Shown here: positions 48,688 through 56,601 of the stretch, piece after piece | Position numbering within the stretch: the first letter of the stretch is position 1 | How the letters are laid out: each line of letters opens with the position of its first letter | Assembly (NCBI RefSeq): GCF_030732845.1 | Contig: NZ_JASHKA010000012.1 | Coordinates: 1-64,000 of the forward strand | Reading direction: 5' to 3' | From: Roseibium sp. MMSF_3544 | GTDB taxonomy: Bacteria; Pseudomonadota; Alphaproteobacteria; Rhizobiales; Stappiaceae | Length of the DNA stretch: 64,000 bases | Position numbers and translations under genes: made by a program | Notes under the pieces: model-generated | The model's database searches: none | Told to the model about the DNA's origin: nothing | Seen by the model: only the letters and a program-made list of their open reading frames with translations

Positions 48688-50000
48688 TGACAACCCAGAC
48701 AACCGATCTCAACCACGCCGCACCGAACTGGCGGCGTATGACCCGCCACCCGGCGCTGATGGAGTACCGGCGGCTCTATATGCTTGTCGCCATCATCAAT
48801 CTGGCGGTCCTTGTCGCAGGTTTGCGCAGCGGACAATGGTTCGAGGGCACGGCTTTCCGCCTCGACACGATCGCCGACATGGCCCTGATCAACCTCTCGC
48901 TCGGGATTCTAATCAGGCAGCAGCGCATCATCAATGCCCTCTTCTGGCTTGCGACCCGGATCCCCGTCTCCTGGCCGCTCTGGATCCGTTGGGGTGCGGG
49001 CAAGGTCTTTCACTTCGGCGGGCTTCATTATGGCGGCACAGTCGCGGGCACTCTCTGGTTCGCCTTCCTGCTCTTCGCCATGGCATCGGACCGGCTTGCG
49101 GGCTCTCCCCAGGTGTCGGTGATAACGCTTGCCTTGAGCGGCCTTATGGTGGTCCTCATGTGCCTGATGATCGGAACTGCCTTGAGCCGGTTCCGCACGC
49201 GCTTTCACAACGCCTTTGAAAAGATCCATCGCTTTGTCGGCTGGACGGTTCTCGCCCTCTTCTGGGCCCAGACAGTCTCGATTACCCGTGACATGGACGT
49301 TCCCCTGACCGAAACACCGGCCTTCTGGATGCTGTGCCTGATAACACTCTCCATCGCCTCGCCCTGGTTGACGTTGAAACGGGTGGATGTCGGAATTGTC
49401 AAACCGTCCAATCACGTCGTACTGGCCAGGTTCGACTACGGTGACACGCCGTTTGCCGGAAGCTCCAATGCAATCAGCCACACGCCGTTCGGCGAATATC
49501 ATGCCTTTGCCAACATCCCCTCACCGGATGAAACGGGCTACCGGCTGGCGATCTCCCGGGCGGGCGACTGGACCGGCGCTTTCATCGACAATCCGCCGAA
49601 AAAGGTCTGGGTCAAGGGGATCACGACGAGCGGTGTCGCCCGGATCGAGGACCTTTTTTCACAAGTCGTCTATGTCGGCACCGGCTCGGGCATCGGACCC
49701 ATTCTGCCGCATCTCCTGAAACGAAAGGTTCCCAACCGGCTCATCTGGTCGACGCGGTCGCCGCGCGAAACCTATGGCGATGATCTGGTGGACGAAATCG
49801 AAGCCCACACGGAAAAACCGCTGATCTGGGACACGGATGCCCACGGCAAGCCGGACCTGTCAGCCCTGGCGCTGCAGGCAGTGCGTGAAAGCGGGGCCGA
49901 AGCAGTCATTGTGATCTCCAATCAAAAACTCACCCGCAAGGTGGTTCACGATATGGAAACGCTCGGCATTCCGGCCTATGGCGCGATCTGGGACAGCTGA
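48687..50000 (+). CDS. TmpA-like membrane flavoprotein reductase
   Basis: The 437-residue protein has about six membrane helices in the first 230 residues with several His (FHFGGLHYGG, FHNAFEKIHRFVGW). A ferredoxin-reductase-like part follows: an FAD-type region (FGEYHAFANIPSPDETGYRL, AGDWTG) and the NAD-type motif VVYVGTGSGIGPILPHLL. This resembles the fungal TmpA family of membrane flavoproteins. It starts at ATG 48687, sharing one base with the stop of the adenylation gene (TGATG), so translation is coupled. Likely role: electron transfer to a product linked to the adenylate-forming enzyme. Confidence 0.78.
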   Translation: MTTQTTDLNHAAPNWRRMTRHPALMEYRRLYMLVAIINLAVLVAGLRSGQWFEGTAFRLDTIADMALINLSLGILIRQQRIINALFWLATRIPVSWPLWIRWGAGKVFHFGGLHYGGTVAGTLWFAFLLFAMASDRLAGSPQVSVITLALSGLMVVLMCLMIGTALSRFRTRFHNAFEKIHRFVGWTVLALFWAQTVSITRDMDVPLTETPAFWMLCLITLSIASPWLTLKRVDVGIVKPSNHVVLARFDYGDTPFAGSSNAISHTPFGEYHAFANIPSPDETGYRLAISRAGDWTGAFIDNPPKKVWVKGITTSGVARIEDLFSQVVYVGTGSGIGPILPHLLKRKVPNRLIWSTRSPRETYGDDLVDEIEAHTEKPLIWDTDAHGKPDLSALALQAVRESGAEAVIVISNQKLTRKVVHDMETLGIPAYGAIWDS

Positions 50001-50001
50001 C

Positions 50002-50772
50002 ATGTTTGAAACCATTGAAACCAGCAGCGACGGGCGGGTCGCAACGATCCGCCTCAACCGCCCCAAGCAGCTGAACGCGCTCAATACCCGCGTCATGGAG
50101 GAAGTGCTGAAAGCATCCGCCGCCTTCGACCGCGACACCAAAATCGGGTGTCTGTTGCTGAAGGGCAACGAGCGCGCCTTTGCAGCCGGCGCCGACATCA
50201 CGGAGCTTGCAGGCCAGGACCACGCGAGCATGCAGGCGAGTGATTTCTTTGCCGGATGGGACAGCTTCGCAGCGCTCCGCATTCCAAAGGTAGCAGTCGT
50301 CGACGGCTACGCGCTTGGCGGCGGCTGTGAACTCGCCATGATGTGTGACGTGATCCTGGCTTCCGAAAACGCCAGGTTCGGTCAGCCGGAAATCAAGATC
50401 GGTTGCATCCCGGGCATCGGCGGCACTCAAAGACTGACGCGCCTGATTGGCCGCACACGGGCGATGGACATGATCCTGACCGGCCGGATGATCGACGCCG
50501 AAGAGGCATTGCGCATCGGACTGGTCAGCAGGGTCGTCGCCTCGGAGCTGCTGGAAGAAACCGCGCACGAGGTCGCCGCCACCATCGCCGAAAAACCGAG
50601 TGACATTGTTCAAATGGCCAGGGCCTGCGTGAACATGTCGGACAACAGCACTCTCGACGCCGGCATGCGGTACGAGCGACAAACCTACCACGCTCTCTAC
50701 GGACTGCCAGCGCAGCGGGAAGGCATGTCGGCATTCCTCGAAAAAAGAAGCCCGAGGTTCAATGAGGACTAG
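50002..50772 (+). CDS. Enoyl-CoA hydratase/isomerase (crotonase)
   Basis: The 256-residue protein has the crotonase fold with oxyanion-hole loops (ERAFAAGADITELAG and GYALGGGCELAM) and both catalytic glutamates of true hydratases, Glu110 and Glu130 (FGQPEIKIGCIPGIGG). It closely resembles FadB-type short-chain enoyl-CoA hydratases. It starts one base after the reductase stop, the third gene of the operon, which suggests an acyl-CoA or acyl-adenylate pathway, though it could also serve general beta-oxidation. Confidence 0.92.
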   Translation: MFETIETSSDGRVATIRLNRPKQLNALNTRVMEEVLKASAAFDRDTKIGCLLLKGNERAFAAGADITELAGQDHASMQASDFFAGWDSFAALRIPKVAVVDGYALGGGCELAMMCDVILASENARFGQPEIKIGCIPGIGGTQRLTRLIGRTRAMDMILTGRMIDAEEALRIGLVSRVVASELLEETAHEVAATIAEKPSDIVQMARACVNMSDNSTLDAGMRYERQTYHALYGLPAQREGMSAFLEKRSPRFNED

Positions 50773-51216
50773 GTGACGCCCTCATAAACGAGTAGCCAAA
50801 TCAGGCCGTACACCAAGTCCCAAAAATTTAGGCTCGGCATCCATGCTGAGAACATGGATGCCGAGCCCTGAGTGCCCGGTCCGCCCCGGAAGCTTGTACC
50901 CCACCCAGTTCACCCAGTTTACAGAGCCACCGCCTGGCTCCAAATGCGCATTCGCCCCATGCGCGTTGATCCGGGTCAAGGACAGGATCTCTTTGCTCAG
51001 GCAAGTAAAGCAACTGGGAAAACCGTCTGCAAGCGCGTTTCAAGGCATCAGGTGCCGGGGCGGCTTCATTAACGGAAAAACAGTTAAACGCAACTGAATA
51101 ACGTGGATAACCATGGGGAAAGTTTCAGGGGCTTGATTGGAGGAATTCGCGTCATGACCATTGCCAACGACGAAAAGTGGATCGATAAAGAAATAACAGG
51201 TTTGTCGGAGGCAGCC
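50773..51216. other. Intergenic gap after the adenylation operon
   Basis: These 444 bases hold the long perfect hairpin at 50831-50867 and two ribosome-site-like sequences near the end. The first (GGAGGA before ATG 51154) is in frame with the DUF3775 gene and is an alternative start. I see no separate gene. Confidence 0.45.
50831..50867. other. 15-bp perfect hairpin
   Basis: ggctcggcatccatg (50831-50845) pairs perfectly with 50853-50867 across the loop ctgagaa. On the plus strand no T-run follows; on the minus strand a T-rich tract follows. It lies 60 bases past the enoyl-CoA hydratase stop. It could be the 3' end of that operon mRNA, a minus-strand terminator or part of a small RNA. Confidence 0.6.
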
Positions 51217-51627
51217 ATGGACATAAACCTCACACTCTCAGCAGACACAATCCGCATGCTTGTGCAAAAGGCGCGCGCTGCTGCGTCGGCCATGAAAGAC
51301 ACCTTCGAGGACGGTCACGACGGTGATGTGGAGTTTGACGCAGACACTCTTGAGGAAGGTCACAATCACGACGGGCTTGCCGAAGAAGAGAGCGACGATC
51401 TTTCCAACACCGAACTGCGTGAACTGATCGAAGATCTCAATGTCGACGAAGCCGCAGAGCTTGTGGCCGTCACCTGGATCGGGCGCGGCGACTTCGAAGC
51501 CGAAGACTTCGATCAGGTCGTCGAAGAGGCACGTGAGCGGGCGGTTGGTTCAACCGCCAAGTATCTTCTCGGCATTCCGCTGCTCGCGGACTATCTGGAA
51601 GCCGGTCTCGACGCTCTGGATCTCTGA
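51217..51627 (+). CDS. DUF3775 protein
   Basis: The 136-residue acidic protein starts DINLTLSADTIRMLVQKARA, matching DUF3775. A central segment is very rich in Asp, Glu and His (DTFEDGHDGDVEFDADTLEE), and the C-terminal part (LRELIEDLNVDEAAELVAVT, WIGRGDFEAEDFDQVVEEAR) is helical. Function unknown. ATG 51217 follows GGAGG; ATG 51154 with its own GGAGGA would give a 157-residue form. Confidence 0.85.
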   Translation: MDINLTLSADTIRMLVQKARAAASAMKDTFEDGHDGDVEFDADTLEEGHNHDGLAEEESDDLSNTELRELIEDLNVDEAAELVAVTWIGRGDFEAEDFDQVVEEARERAVGSTAKYLLGIPLLADYLEAGLDALDL

Positions 51628-51760
51628 CAGCCTTTTGAACTCTTGGTCTCGGACTGAACACCCTTCGAGTTGAACGTGGGACTTTGCTCTCAATTGAAAG
51701 GCGGGTAAATCCGTCTACGATGAGTGCGGAACACGTGCTGTTGAATGTTGGAGGGATTGC

Positions 51761-52963
51761 TTGGAACCGTTTCGTGGAGTCTTCACCCAGCAAGAGGCGA
51801 TACCTGAAAACGCGATCGCGGCAGCGGTCGATGTTTTGCGCAGCGGACGTCTGCATCGCTACAACACGGTCGGTGATGAACTGGGCGCGACGTCTGAACT
51901 GGAGCGCGCGTTTGCTGACTATCAGGGTGCTGAATATTGCCTCGCCTGTGCCTCGGGCGGCTATGCAATGTCGACCGCGCTTCGCGCTGCCGGCGTTGCG
52001 CCCGGAGATCCGATTCTGACCAACAGCTTTACGCTTGCGCCTGTTCCAGGTGCGATCGCTGGTGTTGGCGCCCGTCCTGTTTACGTCGAAGTGACGGAAG
52101 ACCTTGTTCTGGATCTCAACGACCTTGAGGCGAAGATCTCCACGACCGGCGCAAAAATGCTCCTTCTTTCCAGCATGCGCGGACATCTTTGCGACATGGA
52201 TGCGCTTCAAGCCCTGCTCGAGGCCAAAGGCGTTCGCTTGATCGAGGACTGTGCCCACACGATGGGGGCACAATGGAACGGCCGGCCAAGCGGTGGGTTC
52301 GGCCTGGCCGGATGCTTTTCCACCCAGACTTACAAGCATCTGAATTCCGGAGAAGGTGGACTACTGACCTCAGACGATCCGGAATTCATGGCGCGCGCCA
52401 TCATCCTGTCCGGCTCCTATATGCTCTACGAGCGCCACGGCGCTGCGCCACCTCGATCAACCTTTGAGACCATCCGGCTGGAAACGCCCAACATGTCCGG
52501 GCGCATGGACAATCTGCGCGCGGCCATATTGCTTCCGCAGCTATCAGTGCTGGAAGACAGCGTTCGCCGATGGAACGAACGCTACGATCTGATTGCGCGC
52601 AGTCTGTCGGAGGTCAACGCAATCCGGCTTCCTCATCGTCCGAACGCGGAGCGCTACGTCGGAAGTTCGATCCAGTTCCTTCTGCCCGCAATCAAACCGG
52701 ACGACGCGCGTGCATTTGTCGAAGCGAACAAGAAGCTCGGCGTTGAGCTGAAGTGGTTTGGCGACAGCAATCCGGTCGCTTTCACATCCAACCACCACAG
52801 CTGGAAATACGTTGATCCGCAAGTGCTTCCGCAAACCGACGCTATTCTGGCAGGCCTTTTCGACATGCGGATCCCGTTGAGTTTCACACTTGAAGACTGC
52901 GCGCAAATCGCAGGCATTATCAAGCATACAGTTCGGGAGACCACCTTGTCCGGCGCCGCTTGA
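51761..52963 (+). CDS. DegT/DnrJ/EryC1-type aminotransferase
   Basis: The 400-residue PLP enzyme is of the sugar-aminotransferase family: CASGGYAMSTALRAAGVAPG, the cofactor-binding Asp in LIEDCAHTMGAQWNG, and Schiff-base Lys192 in FSTQTYKHLNSGEGG. Members usually make amino sugars for surface polysaccharides, or act on cyclic amines; no polysaccharide genes are nearby, so the substrate is open. It starts with TTG at 51761, supported by GGAGGGA upstream and no earlier ATG in frame. Confidence 0.88.
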   Translation: MEPFRGVFTQQEAIPENAIAAAVDVLRSGRLHRYNTVGDELGATSELERAFADYQGAEYCLACASGGYAMSTALRAAGVAPGDPILTNSFTLAPVPGAIAGVGARPVYVEVTEDLVLDLNDLEAKISTTGAKMLLLSSMRGHLCDMDALQALLEAKGVRLIEDCAHTMGAQWNGRPSGGFGLAGCFSTQTYKHLNSGEGGLLTSDDPEFMARAIILSGSYMLYERHGAAPPRSTFETIRLETPNMSGRMDNLRAAILLPQLSVLEDSVRRWNERYDLIARSLSEVNAIRLPHRPNAERYVGSSIQFLLPAIKPDDARAFVEANKKLGVELKWFGDSNPVAFTSNHHSWKYVDPQVLPQTDAILAGLFDMRIPLSFTLEDCAQIAGIIKHTVRETTLSGAA

Positions 52964-53196
52964 GGCGGCGTCGATCTTCAAGGACCGGCGTGGGTGCCAT
53001 CCTCAAAATTACCGATGGTCCCGAGATTGCAAAAAGTCCGGATCGTCAAGTCGCAACCCTGTATTTTGCCGGTTACTCCACATCCATGTGTTTTTCTTGG
53101 GAAAACAGAACCGCAGGGTATTTACAGTCTTTTCGACAGCTCCAATATGCCGCACTCTCGCCTCAGTTCATGGTGGGACTTAGGGAGTTGAGGGCA

Positions 53197-53322
53197 ATGC
53201 TGCAAGACCCGGCGAGCCGCGATGTATTTACCGTTCATCGTCCATCCCCGTGGCCATTCGTCGGCGCAATGATCGCCGCGACCGCATTGATTACGACCCT
53301 GGTCGTTGCATTCAGCAGCTAG
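53197..53322 (+). CDS. Possible 41-residue membrane protein
   Basis: The short frame ends in one hydrophobic helix (WPFVGAMIAATALITTLVVA) after a polar start (MLQDPASRDVFTVHRPSP). AGGGAG lies nine bases before ATG 53197; ATG 53170 is an alternative. The frame stays open back to TTG 52960 overlapping the aminotransferase, but that part looks non-coding. No homologue recognised; treat as tentative. Confidence 0.38.
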   Translation: MLQDPASRDVFTVHRPSPWPFVGAMIAATALITTLVVAFSS

Positions 53323-53387
53323 AGATTTCTCTGCCGATCCTTTAGGGATCGTAGGATGTCGCACGACCTGAATCAGAAAGCCTGCTA

Positions 53388-54350
53388 ATGTCGGCAACCC
53401 GTTTGGCCGCGCTCGATTTGGCACGCGGTCTCGCCGTCATCGCAATGGCGATCTACCACTTCTCGTGGGACCTCTCTTGGTTCAGCCTTGTAGACTGGCC
53501 GGTTGCACAGGGTTTTGGCTGGCGCTCGTTTGCCGCGATGATCGCAGGCAGCTTTTTGTTCCTGGCCGGCGTCAGTCTCGATCTTGCCCATCACGAGGGG
53601 ATCCGTTGGCGCGCGTTTTGGCGACGTTTGGCTGTTATTGTAGCCGCTGCCGCAGCTGTGTCCTTGGTGACCTATTTCACGTTCGCCAACAACTTTGTGC
53701 GTTTCGGCATTCTCCATTGCATCGCCGCCGCCAGTGTGATCGCACTCCCGTTCATTCGCCTGCCGCTTTGGGCTGCGCTTGCCGGAGCCCTCTTACTGTT
53801 CACGCTGCCGACCTGGGCCAGCAGCCCTGTTTTGGACGGCCAGCTTTGGCTTTGGACCGGGCTCGGGACCCCGACTTTCGGCAGCGTCGACTATGTACCG
53901 ATCGCACCCTGGGCAGGCGTGACACTTGCCGGTCTCGCGCTCTCGAAAACATTCCGACGGTTCCGGATCTGGCAAGCGATGTCCGGGGTCAGTTTTTCAG
54001 GCTCAGCCGGACGTTTGACCCGCTGGCTCGGACGGCATTCTCTTCCCGTTTATCTGTTGCACCAACCGGTTTTGTACGGTCTCGTCTGGGCCGCGGCGGC
54101 TGCGGGACCGCAGGTCGATCGGGCGGCAAATGCATTTGTCGGCAACTGCGCGCGCGCGTGCCAGGAAAGTCAGGGAACGGAGCAGATCTGCGAGGCGGTC
54201 TGCAGCTGCACGCTGATGAAACTCCAGGCCGATGACACATGGTCCTTGCTGTTGAACGATCCCGAGGATCCGGGTCTGCGCGCGCAGATGAACAGCCGCT
54301 ATCAACAATGCCTCGTCGATCCCGGATTAGAGCCACCTACACCTGATTGA
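53388..54350 (+). CDS. DUF1624 acyltransferase-like membrane protein with Cys-rich tail
   Basis: The 320-residue protein starts as a DUF1624/heparan-alpha-glucosaminide acetyltransferase-like protein (LAALDLARGLAVIAMAIYHF, WRSFAAMIAGSFLFLAGVSL, RFGILHCIAAASVIAL, LPVYLLHQPVLYGLVW) with seven or so helices. The last 75 residues are soluble and carry six Cys (from NCARACQESQGTEQICEAVC onward), which is unusual. Its stop overlaps the convergent kinase gene by 14 bases. Confidence 0.86.
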   Translation: MSATRLAALDLARGLAVIAMAIYHFSWDLSWFSLVDWPVAQGFGWRSFAAMIAGSFLFLAGVSLDLAHHEGIRWRAFWRRLAVIVAAAAAVSLVTYFTFANNFVRFGILHCIAAASVIALPFIRLPLWAALAGALLLFTLPTWASSPVLDGQLWLWTGLGTPTFGSVDYVPIAPWAGVTLAGLALSKTFRRFRIWQAMSGVSFSGSAGRLTRWLGRHSLPVYLLHQPVLYGLVWAAAAAGPQVDRAANAFVGNCARACQESQGTEQICEAVCSCTLMKLQADDTWSLLLNDPEDPGLRAQMNSRYQQCLVDPGLEPPTPD

Positions 54351-55233
54351 TCTTCTCAAGTCTGGCCAAGGCGCGATCCTGTCTTGCGCGCGCAAAGACG
54401 CGAAAATCGGTTTTGTCGCTACCCTGGCGCAATTGCTCATATGCCCAGAGCGCGGACACTGCATCACACTTTGATTTCATGATTTCCAGCTGCTCAGGCG
54501 AAGGACACAGCTCGTTTGCACCGCTCTTTCGGTATGCCTTGAGAAACTGCGTTTCCTCAAAGTCCTCGAATCCATGCTCCAGGATCGCATAGGCAAGATC
54601 CCAAGCAGGACTGGACATTGCCGAATATTCCCAGTCGATGAGCCAAAGTCGCTCCGGTGTCGCAAGACAGTTTCCGGGCGAAAGGTCACCATGGCTTGGC
54701 ACAAGCGTGACGTTTGATCGGTCGACTTCCGGTGCGTTCAGGCCTCGCAGCGCCTGATCGAGTGCTTTGATCTCCGATGCACAGACTGTGCTTGAAACGA
54801 GAAGCTCCATCTGGGCTCTGAAAACCGCATCCGCATCCAGCAAGCCACGAAACACCTTGCCGGACGCGTGGAGCTTCCCAATCGCCGCTCCGAGCCGGGC
54901 GGGCAAATCCGAAGGCGGTGGAGTGACAGCATTGATCGAACGGGTCAGCAGTATGCCGCTGTCCGGATCGCAGTAGAGCGGAGCCAGGGCAATAGCAAGA
55001 TCGGCCGCGATCCGGATGTTTGCCGCCTCGGCTTCTCTGTCGACCATGCCAGCCGTCTGAACGCGCGGAAGACGCAGAAAGAAGGCGCCCTTGTCAGCCT
55101 CGATCCTGTAAACGCGGTTGCTCAGGCCCACCTGCGGCTCCGCCGAGTATACCGGACCGCAGATTGCAGCAAGCGACGGATGTGCGCGCAATGCTGTTTG
55201 AACATCTGGTGTTTCGGCGGCAGTGTGTGGCAC
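54337..55233 (-). CDS. Choline/aminoglycoside-kinase-fold protein
   Basis: The 298-residue protein has the kinase-like fold of APH and LicA/choline kinases: GLSNRVYRIEADKGAFFLRL (nucleotide Lys region), the Brenner motif VPSHGDLSPGNCLATPERLW (catalytic Asp in HGDLSPGN) and the metal Asp in LIDWEYSAMSSPAWDLAY. The WEYS sequence favours a choline or ethanolamine kinase-like or thiamine kinase role over antibiotic resistance. Starts with GTG at 55233 with a weak ribosome site. Confidence 0.86.
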   Translation of the reverse strand: MPHTAAETPDVQTALRAHPSLAAICGPVYSAEPQVGLSNRVYRIEADKGAFFLRLPRVQTAGMVDREAEAANIRIAADLAIALAPLYCDPDSGILLTRSINAVTPPPSDLPARLGAAIGKLHASGKVFRGLLDADAVFRAQMELLVSSTVCASEIKALDQALRGLNAPEVDRSNVTLVPSHGDLSPGNCLATPERLWLIDWEYSAMSSPAWDLAYAILEHGFEDFEETQFLKAYRKSGANELCPSPEQLEIMKSKCDAVSALWAYEQLRQGSDKTDFRVFARARQDRALARLEKINQV

Positions 55234-55274
55234 AAGCGGTGAAGTTCGGTTTTCTTTTAAGAAGGTCAGACGCC

Positions 55275-55568
55275 ATGACCGACGTCCCCTCGCCCCATAT
55301 CATCATTACCTATTGCCGCCAATGCAATTGGCTGTTGCGGTCCGCCTGGATGGCACAGGAAATCCTGAGCACATTTTCAGAAGAGACCGGTGCCGTGACG
55401 CTTGTGCCCGGAACCGGCGGCACCTTCACCATCACCTGCGACGGCCACACGGTCTGGGACCGGACGGCAGATGGCGGCTTTCCCGAAGCCAAGGTCCTGA
55501 AACAGCGGCTGCGCGATTTGCTTTGGCCGGAAAAAGACCTCGGGCACGCCGACCGGGAAAAACCCTGA
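55275..55568 (+). CDS. SelT/SelW/SelH-family protein (Cys form)
   Basis: The 97-residue thioredoxin-like protein has the redox pair Cys14-Arg-Gln-Cys17 (ITYCRQCNWLLRSAWMAQEI), where eukaryotic SelW has selenocysteine, plus GTGGTFTITCDGHTVWDR and GGFPEAKVLKQRLRD. This matches the bacterial Rdx family. Start ATG 55275 follows AAGAAGG. The physiological partner is unknown. It is divergent from the kinase gene. Confidence 0.92.
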   Translation: MTDVPSPHIIITYCRQCNWLLRSAWMAQEILSTFSEETGAVTLVPGTGGTFTITCDGHTVWDRTADGGFPEAKVLKQRLRDLLWPEKDLGHADREKP

Positions 55569-55620
55569 CTCGGGCAACACCGGTCGGCGACTTCTCGCAA
55601 ACGAGATTGATCGCCCGGTG

Positions 55621-56004
55621 TTAACGCGGCATGTCTTGCGCCTCGAAGACTGCTTTTGCCGCATTGAGCCCGTTGATCGCCGCCGGCAGGCCGCCATAGA
55701 CAGCCATCTGCCAGATCGCCTCCACGATTTCTCTCCGCTCGGCCCCGGCGGCCAGCGTGTGTTCGATATTGACCTTGAGCTGCGGTCCGGTCTGACCTCC
55801 GAGCACCGTTAGCGCGGCGATCGTGCAAAGTTGCCGCGTCTTCAGATCCAGCCCCGGACGCGCATAGTGGCGGCCATACGCCCACTCGATCAGGCTTTCG
55901 GCAAAGCCCGGAACAAGGTCGTCATATCTGTCGTTGAGGACGGTTTCCAGTTGGGGATTAAGTCTCTGGGTCAGCGCGCGACCCTGGTCCAGTGCTGTTG
56001 TCAT
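55621..56004 (-). CDS. Carboxymuconolactone decarboxylase (CMD) family protein
   Basis: The 127-residue all-helical protein matches gamma-CMD-like proteins: FGESL-like segment GFAESLIEWAYGRHYARPGL, LKTRQLCTIAALTVLGGQTG and HTLAAGAERREIVEAIWQMA. A single Cys (QLC) is present, not the CxxC of AhpD peroxidases, so it is probably a decarboxylase-like or binding protein. ATG 56004 has GAAAGG upstream and lies inside the end of the MerR gene (47-base overlap). Confidence 0.9.
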   Translation of the reverse strand: MTTALDQGRALTQRLNPQLETVLNDRYDDLVPGFAESLIEWAYGRHYARPGLDLKTRQLCTIAALTVLGGQTGPQLKVNIEHTLAAGAERREIVEAIWQMAVYGGLPAAINGLNAAKAVFEAQDMPR

Positions 56005-56434
56005 CAGTCCGGCCTTTCATACCTGACGGCGCGCCGTGTTCGGTCCGGGCACAGTTTTCAAAGGCGGGATCGACGGGCTCGCCGGCTTCCATCCTTTTGT
56101 AGAGATCGATTTTTTCGTCCAGCACAGTCAGCATTTCGGTGAGCGCACCAATGTCGTCCGACACTTTCTGTCGGTGCTCTTCAAGCATGGTTCTTCGCGC
56201 CGTAAAGGACGCGGCCCCCTTGGCGCGCAGCTCAGCATATTGCTGCCGCTTGCTGATCCCCATCCCGGTGGATTTGAGCCTTGCGAGAAAGTCGATCCAT
56301 CTGAGGATCGTCTCGTCATAGACACGCCGCCCACCCGCATCGCGCAACGGCTTCGGCAACAGGCCGATTTTTTCGTAATAGCGCAGGGTGTCGGTGGAAA
56401 GTCCCGACTTTTCAGCAAGATCACCAATCCGCAT
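55958..56434 (-). CDS. MerR-family regulator
   Basis: The 158-residue protein has the MerR winged helix (MRIGDLAEKSGLSTDTLRYY, EKIGLLPKPLRDAGGRRVYD) and a dimer coiled coil (about 80-125). A lone Cys near residue 138 (FENCARTEHGAPSG) and the AdhR-like pattern suggest a redox or aldehyde sensor rather than a metal sensor. ATG 56434 follows GGAGG; upstream in-frame sequence to 56548 is leader. It overlaps the CMD gene and probably activates its own operon from the operator at 56463-56493. Confidence 0.92.
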   Translation of the reverse strand: MRIGDLAEKSGLSTDTLRYYEKIGLLPKPLRDAGGRRVYDETILRWIDFLARLKSTGMGISKRQQYAELRAKGAASFTARRTMLEEHRQKVSDDIGALTEMLTVLDEKIDLYKRMEAGEPVDPAFENCARTEHGAPSGMKGRTDDNSTGPGSRADPET

Positions 56435-56462
56435 AACTGCCTCCGAACAGAACGATCTGACC

Positions 56463-56493
56463 CACTTACAGGCTGGAGTGCACTCCAGGTCAA
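56463..56493 (-). promoter_or_regulatory. MerR-type promoter and operator
   Basis: On the minus strand, TTGACC (56488-56493) and TAAGTG (56463-56468) are separated by 19 bases that contain the perfect 16-bp palindrome CTGGAGTGCACTCCAG (56473-56488). Over-long spacers filled by a dyad are the hallmark of MerR-activated promoters. It lies about 30 bases upstream of the MerR start. Confidence 0.82.
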
Positions 56494-56536
56494 GACCCCG
56501 ATGTCGGAATTCGGCAACAAACATCCGCGTTTTTGA

Positions 56537-56552
56537 TTGATTGACCAATCAA
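56537..56552. promoter_or_regulatory. Inverted repeat upstream of betC
   Basis: TTGATTG-AC-CAATCAA is a perfect 7-bp inverted repeat with a 2-base centre, 50 bases before betC. It has the size and form of a TetR-family (BetI-like) operator, as expected for choline-metabolism genes. No betI gene is in the window. Confidence 0.6.
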
Positions 56553-56601
56553 GAAAAAGCTACGCTTTCGCCAGCGCCAAATCCGGCCACGGGGAATCAC
56601 C

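Noticed and set aside
51104..51113. DnaA-box-like CGTGGATAAC
   Set aside because: A single imperfect site with no cluster, no AT-rich unwinding region and no origin-type genes.
52960..53196. Upstream TTG extension of the small membrane protein
   Set aside because: Arg-rich, overlaps the aminotransferase end and lacks a ribosome site; only the last 41 codons look plausible.
54337..55233. Aminoglycoside resistance phosphotransferase
   Set aside because: The fold is shared, but the WEYS sequence after the metal Asp and the chromosomal context fit a choline-kinase-like metabolic enzyme better.
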